Assembly: GCF_022647665.1 (NCBI RefSeq)
Contig: NZ_CP071872.1
Location: 5,084,001-5,148,000, forward strand
Length of the DNA stretch: 64,000 nt
Reading direction: 5' to 3'
Source: Streptomyces formicae
GTDB lineage: Bacteria; Actinomycetota; Actinomycetes; Streptomycetales; Streptomycetaceae
Part shown: positions 9,562-23,289 of the stretch, piece by piece
Position numbering within the stretch: the stretch's first letter is position 1
Layout: every line of letters begins with the position of its first letter
The notes under the pieces: generated by a model
What the model saw: the letters and a program-made list of their open reading frames with translations, nothing else
Told to the model about the DNA's origin: nothing
The model's database searches: none
Made by a program: the position numbers and the translations under genes

Positions 9562-10455
9562 TCACGGGGAGGACGACCGAGCGTAGTCAGGCCGTTGCGC
9601 CGGTCGCAAGGCATCCACGACGATCTTCTCGGACCGTGTCACGGTGGCGGTGGCCTGCTCCTTCTCCAGCGTCTGCACGACACCTCCGGGGATGTTCAGC
9701 GCCGGCTCCAGGTCCTGGGGCTTGCCAATGACCTTGAAGCTGTACGGTGCGCTGATCTCCTTGCCGTCGACCTCGATGTCGCCGGCGTCTCCGGAGAGGT
9801 AGGAGTCGGCGACCACTCGGACGCCGTTGATCTGGATGGCCTCGGCGCCCGCGGCGCGCAGCTCCTGGATCGCGTCGAGCAGCATGTCCGACTCGACGGC
9901 TGCGGCCGCGTCCTCGATGGTCAGCGTGATGCCCGGCCCCTCGGCCGCCACCGTACCGGCGAGAATGCCCAGCTGCCGCTCCTTTTCCCGGGTCTGCTTG
10001 CGTGCCTCCTCCGCCTGGTCCGAGCTGGTCTCCAGCTCGGTGCGCTGGTCCTCCAGACGCTGCTTCTCATCTTCCAGACGCTTGGTGCGGTCGTCGAGTT
10101 CATCGAGGATGCGCACCAGGTCTTCCTGCCGCGCTCCGCGCAGTGCGCTGTTGTCGCTGGTGGACCGGACCTGGATGGCCAGGCCGAGGCCGAGGACGAA
10201 CAGGAGCAGGGCGACGATGAGTTGGGCACGGGTGACCCGGGGCGGCCACAGCGCTGCGGTCAGGCGCTGCCGGCCGGTGAGCGTGTCCTGAGCCTGCCCG
10301 TCCTGATCTGCCTGGGGTTCCGCGGATGTCCGAGGCTCCGCGAATGCCGGCGGTTCCGCCGATGCCTGGGGTTCGGCAGGTGTCCGCGGTGCGGCCAGTG
10401 CCTGCGGCGTTTTGGGGGTCTGCTCGTCGTCGCGCATGGTTTCGCTGTCGCTCAT
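9562..10455 (-). CDS. DUF881 membrane-anchored protein (second copy)
   Basis: This 297-residue protein has a cytoplasmic Pro/Ala/Glu-rich N-terminus (about 75 residues), one transmembrane helix (LIVALLLFVLGLGLAIQV), a coiled coil (residues 110-165) and an extracytoplasmic DUF881 domain (ITLTIEDAAAAVESDMLLDA, AGAEAIQINGVRVVA). It forms a unit with the small basic protein and the other DUF881 protein. The same trio is found in mycobacteria (Rv1823-Rv1825) and in Bacillus near cell-division genes. Its biochemical function is unknown. The ATG at 10455 is 5 bp after the small basic protein gene. Confidence 0.9.
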   Translation of the reverse strand: MSDSETMRDDEQTPKTPQALAAPRTPAEPQASAEPPAFAEPRTSAEPQADQDGQAQDTLTGRQRLTAALWPPRVTRAQLIVALLLFVLGLGLAIQVRSTSDNSALRGARQEDLVRILDELDDRTKRLEDEKQRLEDQRTELETSSDQAEEARKQTREKERQLGILAGTVAAEGPGITLTIEDAAAAVESDMLLDAIQELRAAGAEAIQINGVRVVADSYLSGDAGDIEVDGKEISAPYSFKVIGKPQDLEPALNIPGGVVQTLEKEQATATVTRSEKIVVDALRPAQRPDYARSSSP

Positions 10456-10460
10456 CGGCC

Positions 10461-10793
10461 TCACGCCCGGAACACGTGCCGGCGGATGGCGGCCGCGTTG
10501 GAGAAGATCCGGATGCCGAGCACGACCACGACACCCGTGGACAGCTGCGCGCCGACGCCGAGCTTGTCCCCGAGGAACACGATCAGCGCGGCGACCACCA
10601 CGTTCGACAGGAAGGAGACCACGAAGACCTTGTCGACGAAGATGCCGTCGAGCATGGCCCGCAGTCCGCCGAAGACCGCGTCCAGGGCCGCGACGACGGC
10701 GATCGGAAGGTAGGGCTCGACCACCGCCGGCACTTCGGGGCGGAGCAACAGTCCCGCCACGACTCCCACGACGAGGCCCAGTACGGCGATCAC
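10461..10793 (-). CDS. sbp: Small basic protein (DUF1290 membrane protein)
   Basis: This 110-residue polytopic protein has an N-terminal helix (VIAVLGLVVGVVAGLLL), a central pair (YLPIAVVAALDAVFGGLRAM, VFVVSFLSNVVVAALIVFLG) and a basic C-terminus (RIFSNAAAIRRHVFRA). It matches the Sbp/DUF1290 family found beside ftsZ in Bacillus and between DUF881 genes in actinobacteria. The GTG at 10793 overlaps the stop of the preceding DUF881 gene by 4 nt, so the two are translationally coupled, and agggaaggg lies upstream. Confidence 0.92.
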   Translation of the reverse strand: MIAVLGLVVGVVAGLLLRPEVPAVVEPYLPIAVVAALDAVFGGLRAMLDGIFVDKVFVVSFLSNVVVAALIVFLGDKLGVGAQLSTGVVVVLGIRIFSNAAAIRRHVFRA

Positions 10794-11728
10794 GATGTGC
10801 CCTTCCCTGTCTCTTCCGTGGCCTGTCCGCTGCCCGTTGCGGCACCGGTGGTCCTCGGCTCTGCGGTACGTACGATCAGGCTCGGCGCGGCAGGCAGACG
10901 CACCTCGTCCTGCGCGGAAATGCTGGTGCGGATGCCGAAGTTCTCCTGCAGCGCGTGCAAGTACTGCCCGTCGGCGCTGTCCTGGAACGCGGTGCTCAGC
11001 TTCTTCCCGTCCCCCACCGCGAGCACCGTGTACGGCGGCACCAGCGGCCTGTTGTCGACCAGTATGGCGTCGCCCGCCGCCCGGATGGCGGACAGGGCCG
11101 TCAGCCGCTGCCCGTTGATCGAGACGGCCTCCGCGCCCGACTGCCACAGCCCGTTGACGACCCGCTGCATGTCCCGGTCGCGTACCCGGCCAGTGTCGGA
11201 GAAGCCGGTGCTCTCCCGTGGGCCGCCGACGCCCGAGCCGGCGTCCGATGCGTCGTCGACGACGAGCTTGATCCCGGGGCCGTGCACCTCCGTGCCGCCC
11301 GAGAGCAGCGCGACCAGTTGGCCCTGGTCACCGCCGAGCTGCTGCAACGCCTTGCGCTGCCGCTCCCCCACCTCGTCGCGCAGCCCGTCGACCTCGGCCT
11401 CGAGCCGGTCGGCCGCCTTGGTCTCGGCGTCGATGCGGTCGATGAGCTCCTCGCGCTCCTTCGCCACCACGGGCGCGGATATCCGCGCCTGCGCCGCCCC
11501 CAGGGTCACCACCAGGGCAGCCAGGACCAGCCCGGCCGCGAGCCCCAGCTTGGCCCGCACCGTCCTCGGCAGTCCGCCGCCCTCGGCATCCCTGCGCGCC
11601 GCCGCCTCCGCGTATCCCTCGTCGAGGCTGTGGTCCATGACGTTGTTGAGCAACGACATGGACGCATCGGGGCGTGGCGGGGGTGTGGCGGTGCTCCGAA
11701 CGGGGGGCGGCTGCGGCATGCCGCACAT
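10790..11728 (-). CDS. DUF881 membrane-anchored protein (first copy)
   Basis: The 312-residue protein is organised like its neighbour: a cytoplasmic N-terminus, one membrane helix (LGLAAGLVLAALVVTLGAA, about residues 60-80), a coiled coil (VVAKEREELIDRIDAETKAA and onward) and a DUF881 domain (GPGIKLVVDDASD, QSGAEAVSINGQRLT). ATG 11728 and ATG 11719 are both possible starts; neither has a good ribosome-binding site, so a leaderless or poorly initiated message is possible. It is the first gene of a coupled trio with the small basic protein. Confidence 0.88.
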   Translation of the reverse strand: MCGMPQPPPVRSTATPPPRPDASMSLLNNVMDHSLDEGYAEAAARRDAEGGGLPRTVRAKLGLAAGLVLAALVVTLGAAQARISAPVVAKEREELIDRIDAETKAADRLEAEVDGLRDEVGERQRKALQQLGGDQGQLVALLSGGTEVHGPGIKLVVDDASDAGSGVGGPRESTGFSDTGRVRDRDMQRVVNGLWQSGAEAVSINGQRLTALSAIRAAGDAILVDNRPLVPPYTVLAVGDGKKLSTAFQDSADGQYLHALQENFGIRTSISAQDEVRLPAAPSLIVRTAEPRTTGAATGSGQATEETGKGTS

Positions 11729-11840
11729 CGTCGCACGTCGCAGCCGCTACCGCCGAATGGCCCCACCGATGCGCCGGAGGGCGGGGCGTGCCGCCCTCCG
11801 ACGTCCTGCCGTCACCTCGGTGACGGACCCGGTCGGTGCC

Positions 11841-14336
11841 TTACTGACCTGCGCTGTCGACGACGCCGGACCATTCGTCGAGAAGGGCCTGGGCAGATGC
11901 GTCGTCCGGTCCCTCCGCCCACAGATGGGTGACGGCCTCGGAGGGATCCGGCAGCACCATCACCCAGCGGCCGTCGGCCTCGACGACGCGCACACCGTCG
12001 GTCGTGTCGACGGAGCGGTCCCCGGCCTCCTCCACGACCCGGCGCATCACCAGGCCCTTGACCGCCCATGGTGTCGCCATGTCCCGGCGCAGCACATGCG
12101 CACGCGGGATGCGCGCGTCGATCTGGCTGAGCGTGAGCTGGGTTCGGGCCACGAGCCCGATCAGCCGCACGAACGCCGCCGTGCCGTCGAAAACGCTGCT
12201 GAACTCGGGAACGATGAAGCCGCCACGGCCGTCTCCACCGAAGATGGTGGACTCCTCCCGGCCGACCCGGGTCAGATCGTCGGGCGATGTCGTCGTCCAT
12301 TCGACCTGCGTGCCGTGGTACGCGGCGACCTGCTCGGCGATGCGTGTCGTCGTCACGGGCAGCGCGACACGTCCGCTGCGCCGCTCGGCGGCGACGAGGT
12401 CGAGCAGGACGAGCAGGGCCCGATCGTCCTCGATGATCCGCCCGCGCTCGTCGACGAGCGACAGCCGCTCGCCGACGGGGTCGAAGCGCACGCCGAACGC
12501 GGCGCGGGCAGATGCCACGATCTCCCCGAGGCGCACCAGTCCGGACCTGCGGGTGTCGGGGGTCTCGGTGGGCCTGGACTCGTCGAGACCGGGGTTGATC
12601 GTCAGTGCGTCCACCCCGAGCCGGCCCAGCAGGCTCGGCAGAACAAGCCCGGCGCTGCCGTTCGAGGCGTCGACGACGACCTTGAGGCCCGCCTCGGCGA
12701 CCCCCGTCGTATCGATGTGGCGCAGCAGCGATCCGGTGTACGAGTCGAAGACCGCGGGCGGGAAGAACAGGTCCCCGATCTCGCCGGGGAACGCCCTTCG
12801 GTACTCCTGCCGTGAGTACACCCGGTCCAGCTTGCGCTGCCTGGCCTGGGAGAGGTCCGCCCCTCGCTCGTCGAAGAACATGATGTCGACGGAGTCCGGC
12901 ACGCCCGGTGAGGTACGGATCATGATGCCACCGGCGCTGCCGCGCGCCGTCTGCTGGCGTGCCACGGGCAGCGGGACGTTCTCGAGGTCGCGTACGTCGA
13001 TGGCGCTGGCCTGCAGCGCCGAGATCACCGCCCGCTTGAGCGCCCGGGCGCCTCGGGAGTGGTCGCGTGCCGTGGTGACGGTGGCGCCCTTCTTGAGTGT
13101 CGTCGCGTAGGCCCCCGCGAGGCGTACGGCGAGCTCGGGCGTGATCTCCACGTTGAGGATCCCGGACACGCCCCTGGTTCCGAAGAGGTGCGCCTGGCCG
13201 CGCGACTCCCAGATGACCGAGGTGTTGACGAAGGCACCGGCCTCGATGGTCTTGAACGGGTAGACCCGCACGTTACCCTGGACGATCGATTCCTCGCCGA
13301 TCAGGCATTCGTCACCGATGACGGCGCCGTCCTCGATACGAGCGGCCCGCATGATGTCGGTGTTCTTGCCGATCACGCAGCCGCGGAGATTGCTGTGCTG
13401 CCCGATGTAGACGTTGTCGTGAATGACGGCCCGGTGCAGGAACGCGCCGGTCTTGACCACCACGTTGGAGCCGACGACGGTGTGTTCGCGAATTTCCACA
13501 TCGGCCTCGACCTTGGCGTAGTCACCGATGTAGAGAGGCCCGCGGAGTACCGCGTCGGGATGCACCTCAGCCCCTTCGGCAACCCATACGCCGGGTGAGA
13601 TCTCGAAGCCGTCGAGCTCGACATCGACCTTGCCCTCGAGTACGTCGGCCTGCGCCTTCACATAGCTCTCGTGGGTGCCCACGTCCTCCCAGTAGCCCTC
13701 GGCAATATAGCCGTAGATCGGCTTGCCTTCCTTCATGAGCTGCGGGAACACATCACCGGACCAGTCCACTGGCACGTCGGCCTCGACGTAGTCGAAGACC
13801 TCGGGCTCCATGACGTAGATGCCGGTGTTCACCGTGTCCGAGAAGACCTGTCCCCAGGTCGGCTTCTCGAGGAACCGCTCGACCTTCCCCTGTTCGTCCA
13901 CGATGGTGATGCCGAATTCCAGTGGATTCGGCACCCGGGTCAGACACACCGTGACCAGTGCGCCCTTCTCCTTGTGGAAGGCGATGAGGTCGGTGAGATT
14001 GAAATCGGTGAGAGCATCGCCGGAGATGACGAGGAACGCATCGTCCTTGAGCGCTTCCTCGGCGTTCTTCACGCTCCCCGCGGTGCCGAGTGGCTTCTCC
14101 TCGTTGGCATACGTGAGCTCCATCCCCAGTTCTTCGCCATCACCGAAGTAGTTCTTGACGAGGGAGGCGAGAAACTGAACGGTTACGACGGTCTCATTGA
14201 GCCCATGCCGCTTCAGCAAGCGCAGCACATGCTCCATGATCGGCCTGTTGGCCACCGGCAGGAGTGGCTTGGGCATGCTCGAGGTCATGGGGCGAAGTCG
14301 CGTACCTTCGCCACCAGCCATCACGACGGCCTTCAT
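11841..14336 (-). CDS. Mannose-1-phosphate guanylyltransferase fused to a degenerate phosphomannomutase domain
   Basis: The 831-residue protein has three parts. A nucleotidyltransferase domain (residues 1-235) carries the signature MKAVVMAGGEGTRLRPMTSS and the metal-binding Asp in SGDALTDF. A left-handed beta-helix of hexapeptide repeats follows (about 250-370). A phosphomannomutase-like domain covers about 380-831. The mutase half looks inactive: the usual phosphoserine loop TASHNP is replaced by TTARDHSRGAR near residue 426, and the usual DxDxDR metal loop is replaced by FDPVGERLS near residue 618. It probably makes GDP-mannose or a related nucleotide sugar, with the mutase half structural or regulatory. 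It sits between the DUF881 trio and the phosphatidyltransferase. Confidence 0.88.
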   Translation of the reverse strand: MKAVVMAGGEGTRLRPMTSSMPKPLLPVANRPIMEHVLRLLKRHGLNETVVTVQFLASLVKNYFGDGEELGMELTYANEEKPLGTAGSVKNAEEALKDDAFLVISGDALTDFNLTDLIAFHKEKGALVTVCLTRVPNPLEFGITIVDEQGKVERFLEKPTWGQVFSDTVNTGIYVMEPEVFDYVEADVPVDWSGDVFPQLMKEGKPIYGYIAEGYWEDVGTHESYVKAQADVLEGKVDVELDGFEISPGVWVAEGAEVHPDAVLRGPLYIGDYAKVEADVEIREHTVVGSNVVVKTGAFLHRAVIHDNVYIGQHSNLRGCVIGKNTDIMRAARIEDGAVIGDECLIGEESIVQGNVRVYPFKTIEAGAFVNTSVIWESRGQAHLFGTRGVSGILNVEITPELAVRLAGAYATTLKKGATVTTARDHSRGARALKRAVISALQASAIDVRDLENVPLPVARQQTARGSAGGIMIRTSPGVPDSVDIMFFDERGADLSQARQRKLDRVYSRQEYRRAFPGEIGDLFFPPAVFDSYTGSLLRHIDTTGVAEAGLKVVVDASNGSAGLVLPSLLGRLGVDALTINPGLDESRPTETPDTRRSGLVRLGEIVASARAAFGVRFDPVGERLSLVDERGRIIEDDRALLVLLDLVAAERRSGRVALPVTTTRIAEQVAAYHGTQVEWTTTSPDDLTRVGREESTIFGGDGRGGFIVPEFSSVFDGTAAFVRLIGLVARTQLTLSQIDARIPRAHVLRRDMATPWAVKGLVMRRVVEEAGDRSVDTTDGVRVVEADGRWVMVLPDPSEAVTHLWAEGPDDASAQALLDEWSGVVDSAGQ

Positions 14337-14449
14337 GTCGGAAGCGTCCTCCTTGAAGAGACGACGGTCTAGCCGACTTCACCCGTCCGGGTAGGCCCTG
14401 GTTTTGTCATGTGCGGGCCGACGGCCTCACCACGGCTCCGGACATCGGC

Positions 14450-15058
14450 TCAATCGGCCGGGGCATCCGCCCTGACGAGCCGGCGGACCTGAACCACGTA
14501 GAGGATCCCTGCCCACCAATAGAGAGTTGTACCCCATCCGGCGAACGCCCATCCGAAAACTTCAGCGAGTGACGCAAGCCACCCGTTTCCGTCACTGAGC
14601 AGGAGCAACGGGAAGGCGTACATCAAGTTGAAGGTTGCAGCTTTACCCAGGAAGTTCACCTGCGGTGGCGGATAGCCGTGCCGGCGGAGGATTCCCACCA
14701 TCACCAGCAGCATCAACTCCCGGGCCAATAGCGCCGCGGTGAGCCAAAGGGGCAGGATCTCGCGCCAGGTGAGCCCCACGAGGGTGGAAAGGATGTAAAG
14801 CCGGTCGGCGGCGGGGTCGAGGATCCGTCCCAGCCTGCTGATCTGGTTCCAGCGCCGGGCCAGCTTGCCGTCGAGGTAGTCGCTGACACCGCTCAGCGCC
14901 AGCACGAGCAGAGCCCAGCCGTCGGCTTTCGGCCCGCCGAACTCAGGAAGAAGGATCAACCACAGGAACAGCGGCACGCCGAGCAGGCGGGCCATGCTGA
15001 GGATGTTGGGGATGGTGAGCACCCGGTCCGTCTGAACGCGAGTCTCCTGGACCTCCAC
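14450..15058 (-). CDS. CDP-alcohol phosphatidyltransferase, cardiolipin synthase type
   Basis: This 202-residue integral membrane enzyme has the full CDP-alcohol signature DGx2ARx8Gx3Dx3D (DGKLARRWNQISRLGRILDPAADR, about residues 70-93) and five to six hydrophobic segments. In S. coelicolor the gene at this position (SCO1389) was shown to be a eukaryotic-type cardiolipin synthase using CDP-diacylglycerol and phosphatidylglycerol. A phosphatidylglycerophosphate synthase is the alternative. The GTG at 15058 is preceded by AGGAGG at 8 nt; an upstream ATG at 15130 lacks one. It lies downstream of the rRNA operon but is separated from it by that operon's terminator. Confidence 0.88.
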   Translation of the reverse strand: MEVQETRVQTDRVLTIPNILSMARLLGVPLFLWLILLPEFGGPKADGWALLVLALSGVSDYLDGKLARRWNQISRLGRILDPAADRLYILSTLVGLTWREILPLWLTAALLARELMLLVMVGILRRHGYPPPQVNFLGKAATFNLMYAFPLLLLSDGNGWLASLAEVFGWAFAGWGTTLYWWAGILYVVQVRRLVRADAPAD

Positions 15059-15167
15059 CCGGGGGCCTCCTGTGGGAACGTGCCAACGATGCCCCCTGAC
15101 TTTACCTGCCGCCATCCGGGGGTCGTACACAGGGGTACAGGTAGGAAAATCCTGATCACGCAGAAAA

Positions 15168-15192
15168 GCCCCGGACCATCACGGTCCGGGGC
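15168..15192 (-). terminator. Terminator of the rRNA operon
   Basis: A 10-bp perfect stem (gccccggacc / ggtccggggc) with a 5-nt loop (gtgat) is followed on the minus strand by tttt, just after the 5S gene. This is a classic intrinsic terminator. Confidence 0.9.
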
Positions 15193-15207
15193 TTCCCCAC
15201 AACAATT

Positions 15208-15326
15208 GTTCGGCGGTGTCCTACTCTCCCACAGGGTCCCCCCTGCAGTACCATCGGCGCTGAAAGGCTTAGCTTCCGGGTTCGAAATGTAACCGGGCGT
15301 TTCCCTAACGCTATGACCACCGAAAC
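15208..15326 (-). rRNA. rrf: 5S ribosomal RNA
   Basis: On the minus strand the gene opens gtttcggtggtcatagcg, contains the conserved cgaacccggaagctaagcc and gccgatggtactgc, and closes ggacaccgccgaaca. The length is about 119 nt. Ends are placed by pairing of the first and last 9-10 bases and may be off by 1-3 nt. Confidence 0.95.
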
Positions 15327-15405
15327 ACTATGAAGACATCAAACTCCAGCCAGCACAAGGCGAGTTCGTTACTTCAGAACTAACACAGTGGACGCGAGCA
15401 ACTGA

Positions 15406-20357
<4,952 letters not shown>

Positions 20358-20743
20358 ATGTTTACCGGTAATCCGGTGCACACACACGAGAGCGGTGCGA
20401 CCAGAAGGAATAATCCCGATCGCACACAGCGTCCTCGCTGTGTATACGCCTACCCACCACAAAGGGCCAGCAGGACTTCAAAGGAACCTCGACCATCCGA
20501 AGATGAACGGGGTATCAACTAATCTGGCGTTGATTTTTGGCACGCTGTTGAGTTCTCAAGGAACGGACGCTTCCTTCGTACTCACCCTCTCGGGCTTTCC
20601 TCCAGGCGCTTCCCTTCGGTGTTTCCAGCTTAGCAGATCCGTTTTCCGTTTCTGCCACCCGCTGGAGCAGGCTGCCGAATTGGTTAGCGCTTTCGCGTTT
20701 CCCTTTCCGGCGGTTCCGACCCTACCAGCCTTTTTCCTGCTTC
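20358..20743 (-). promoter_or_regulatory. rRNA operon leader and proximal promoters
   Basis: Just upstream of 16S the minus strand carries ttgagaactcaacagcgtgc (about 20539-20559), the leader element conserved in Streptomyces rRNA operons. It is thought to act in antitermination or processing. Farther up are -10 elements TAAGCT (20627-20632) and TAGGGT (20719-20724) with weak -35 regions, consistent with the multiple promoters usual for these operons. No protein-coding gene is seen here. Confidence 0.7.
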
Positions 20744-20783
20744 CTGACCACTCACCATCTGCATACACACACAGATGTAGACC

Positions 20784-20799
20784 GGTGGTTTAGACCAGT
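20784..20799. promoter_or_regulatory. DasR-responsive element (dre) upstream of crr
   Basis: The 16-bp site ggtggtttagaccagt contains tggtttagacca, a near-perfect match to the palindromic DasR operator core tggtctagacca. It immediately precedes a good -10 (TAGGAT, 20800-20805), so DasR would block the crr promoter. In S. coelicolor DasR, the GlcNAc regulator, is known to control crr-ptsI. Confidence 0.85.
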
Positions 20800-20869
20800 T
20801 AGGATGTCGGCTCGACAGGTGCTGCCGACCTGCGACGTCAGAGACGCGCCGTGGCCAGGCAGATGTACG

Positions 20870-20898
20870 ACGGTACAGGTCACCGACAGGCGAGGCAA
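20870..20898 (-). promoter_or_regulatory. Distal rRNA operon promoter inside the crr leader
   Basis: TTGCCT and TACCGT are separated by exactly 17 bp on the minus strand. It would add a far upstream rRNA promoter that crosses the divergent crr promoter. Confidence 0.55.
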
Positions 20899-21043
20899 AT
20901 CGTTTCCGGTGCGCTCCAGGTCCGCCAACTAGCAGCTCCTATGCGGAACCTGGACTTCCTATGACATACGCTGCTGAACAGTACGCCGTCCGGGACAGGC
21001 AGTGACGGCGCCACGAGAATCTCCACCCCCCTGGGAGGCCCCC

Positions 21044-21493
21044 ATGACAACTGTGACCTCGCCGCTCGCCGGGCGCGTGATCGGGCTCGCAGCAGTCCCC
21101 GATCCGGTGTTCTCCGGTGCGATGGTCGGTCCGGGCACCGCCATCGACCCGGTGCGTGAGGCGTCGGAAGCCGTCTCGCCGGTGGATGGCATCGTTGTCT
21201 CCCTCCATCCCCACGCCTTTGTCGTCGTGGACTCCGAGGGACACGGTGTGCTGACCCACCTCGGCATCGACACCGTGCAGCTGAACGGTGAGGGCTTCGA
21301 GCTGCTCATCAACAAGGGTGACACCGTCACCAAGGGCCAGCCGATCGTCCGCTGGAACCCCGTCGCCGTCGAGGATGCGGGCAAGTCCCCGATCTGCCCG
21401 GTCGTCGCGCTGGAGGCCACCGTCGACTCGTTGAGCGGTGTCCGCGAGGAGGGCGACGTGAAGGCGGGCGACGAGCTGTTCGGCTGGCAGTGA
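21044..21493 (+). CDS. crr: PTS enzyme IIA, glucose/GlcNAc family
   Basis: This 149-residue soluble phosphocarrier accepts phosphate from HPr and passes it to the sugar-specific EIIB; in Streptomyces it serves N-acetylglucosamine and other PTS sugars. The phosphorylated histidine is His72 in LTHLGIDTV, with the supporting His57 in LHPHAFVVV. Domain length is normal and there is no membrane part. ATG 21044 is preceded by gggagg; an ATG at 21002 would add 14 residues not typical of the family. It forms an operon with ptsI (94 bp apart) under a promoter overlapping a DasR site, leaving a leader of about 230 nt. Confidence 0.96.
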   Translation: MTTVTSPLAGRVIGLAAVPDPVFSGAMVGPGTAIDPVREASEAVSPVDGIVVSLHPHAFVVVDSEGHGVLTHLGIDTVQLNGEGFELLINKGDTVTKGQPIVRWNPVAVEDAGKSPICPVVALEATVDSLSGVREEGDVKAGDELFGWQ

Positions 21494-21548
21494 CATCTCC
21501 GTCGTACTGACGGGTCTGACGGTCTGACGGGCCGGTTGCATATCCATC

Positions 21549-21568
21549 GCGGCGGCTGGAACCGCCGC
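21549..21568 (+). promoter_or_regulatory. Hairpin in the crr-ptsI intergenic region
   Basis: A 7-bp perfect stem (gcggcgg / ccgccgc) with a 6-nt loop lies 20 nt before ptsI. It could be a partial terminator or stability element setting the crr:ptsI ratio. Confidence 0.45.
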
Positions 21569-21587
21569 ACAATCGGGGACGGGTGAA

Positions 21588-23258
21588 ATGGAGACAACGC
21601 TTCGAGGCGTCGGCGTGAGCCACGGTGTGGCGATCGGCGAGGTCCGGCACATGGGGACGGCGGTGCTCGAGCCGCCGGCCAAGCAGATTCCGGCCGAGGA
21701 GGCCGAGCGCGAACAGGGGCGCGCTCGGCAGGCGGTCGATGCCGTGGCCGCGGACCTCATCGCGCGCGGCAATCTGGCGGGCGGCGAGGCACAGCACGTG
21801 CTCGAGGCGCAGGCCATGATGGCGCAGGACCCGGAGCTCATGGCCGATGTCGAGCGGCGGATCGCCGTCGGGAGCACGGCCGAGCGGGCTGTGTACGACG
21901 CCTTCGCCTCGTACCGGGCGCTGCTTGCGGGCGCCGGGGAGTACCTGGCCGGGCGGGTGGCCGACCTCGATGACGTACGGAACCGGATCGTGGCGCGGCT
22001 GCTGGGCGTGCCGATGCCGGGTGTGCCGGACAGCGACGAGCCGTACGTACTGATCGCGCGGGACCTGGCTCCGGCGGACACCGCGCTGCTCGACCCGGCG
22101 CTGGTGCTCGGGTTTGTCACCGAGGAGGGCGGGCCGACGAGCCACAGCGCGATTCTGGCGCGGGCGCTCGGGGTGCCGGCCGTGGTGGCGCTGCCTGGCG
22201 CGGGCGAGCTGGCCGAGGGCACCGTCATCGCTGTCGACGGCAGCACGGGGGAGATCTTCGTCGAGCCGACTGCGGAGAAGCGGGCGGCGCTGGCCAAGGC
22301 CGCAGCGGAGCGGAAGGCGGCGCTGGCCGCGTCGTCCGGTCCCGGTGTGACGTCGGACGGGCACAAGGTGCCGCTGCTGGCCAATGTCGGCGGTCCGGCC
22401 GATGTGCCGGCGGCTGTGGAGGCGGGGGCCGAGGGTGTCGGTCTGTTCCGCACGGAGTTCCTGTTCCTGGACGACAGCAAGCAGGCGCCGTCGGAGGCCA
22501 AGCAGGTCGAGGCGTACCGCAAGGTGCTGGAGGCGTTCCCCGAGGGCCGGGTGGTCGTGCGGGTGCTGGACGCGGGTGCGGACAAGCCGCTGGAGTTCCT
22601 GACTCCGGCCGACGAGCCGAATCCGGCGCTGGGCGTGCGGGGTCTGCGGACTCTGCTGGACCACCCAGAGGTGCTGCGGACGCAGCTGACCGCGCTGTCG
22701 AAGGCGGCCGAGGGCCTGCCGGTGTATCTCGAGGTCATGGCGCCGATGGTGGCGGACCGTGCCGATGCCAAGGCGTTTGCGGACGCGTGCCGTGCGGCGG
22801 GGCTGAACGCGAAGTTCGGTGCCATGGTCGAGATCCCCTCTGCTGCTCTGCGTGCGCGTTCGGTGCTCCAGGAGGTGGAGTTCCTGTCGCTGGGCACGAA
22901 TGACCTGGCGCAGTACACCTTCGCGGCGGACCGGCAGGTGGGTGCGGTGTCGCGGCTGCAGGACCCGTGGCAGCCGGCGCTGCTTGATCTGGTCTCGCTG
23001 GCGGCTGAGGCCGCCAGGGCCGAGGGCAAGAGCTGTGGCGTGTGCGGTGAGGCCGCTGCGGATCCGCTGCTGGCGTGCGTGCTGACGGGCCTGGGTGTCA
23101 CCTCTCTCTCGATGGGTGCGGCGTCGATTCCTTACGTGCGGGCGACGCTGGCGAAGTACACGCTGGCGCAGTGCGAGCGTGCTGCTGCTGCGGCGCGGGC
23201 GGCGGAGAGCGCCGAGGAGGCGCGGGTGGCCGCGCAGGCCGTGCTGTCCGGGGAGTGA
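21588..23258 (+). CDS. ptsI: PTS enzyme I (phosphoenolpyruvate-protein phosphotransferase)
   Basis: This general PTS enzyme moves phosphate from PEP to HPr. The 556 residues have the standard layout: an HPr-binding/N-terminal domain (METTLRGVGVSHGVAIGEV), the phosphohistidine loop with His186 in GGPTSHSAILARALG, and a PEP-binding barrel. The barrel includes GVGLFRTEFLFLD, the second signature EFLSLGTNDLAQYTFAADR and the active-site Cys in KSCGVCGEAAADP. ATG 21588 follows a gggac-gggtg purine stretch. It is co-transcribed with crr. HPr (ptsH) and the permeases are not in the window, as in other streptomycetes where they are scattered under shared DasR control. Confidence 0.97.
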   Translation: METTLRGVGVSHGVAIGEVRHMGTAVLEPPAKQIPAEEAEREQGRARQAVDAVAADLIARGNLAGGEAQHVLEAQAMMAQDPELMADVERRIAVGSTAERAVYDAFASYRALLAGAGEYLAGRVADLDDVRNRIVARLLGVPMPGVPDSDEPYVLIARDLAPADTALLDPALVLGFVTEEGGPTSHSAILARALGVPAVVALPGAGELAEGTVIAVDGSTGEIFVEPTAEKRAALAKAAAERKAALAASSGPGVTSDGHKVPLLANVGGPADVPAAVEAGAEGVGLFRTEFLFLDDSKQAPSEAKQVEAYRKVLEAFPEGRVVVRVLDAGADKPLEFLTPADEPNPALGVRGLRTLLDHPEVLRTQLTALSKAAEGLPVYLEVMAPMVADRADAKAFADACRAAGLNAKFGAMVEIPSAALRARSVLQEVEFLSLGTNDLAQYTFAADRQVGAVSRLQDPWQPALLDLVSLAAEAARAEGKSCGVCGEAAADPLLACVLTGLGVTSLSMGAASIPYVRATLAKYTLAQCERAAAAARAAESAEEARVAAQAVLSGE

Positions 23259-23289
23259 CCGGCGGTTCGCCGTGCTGGTGTGCGTGGTG

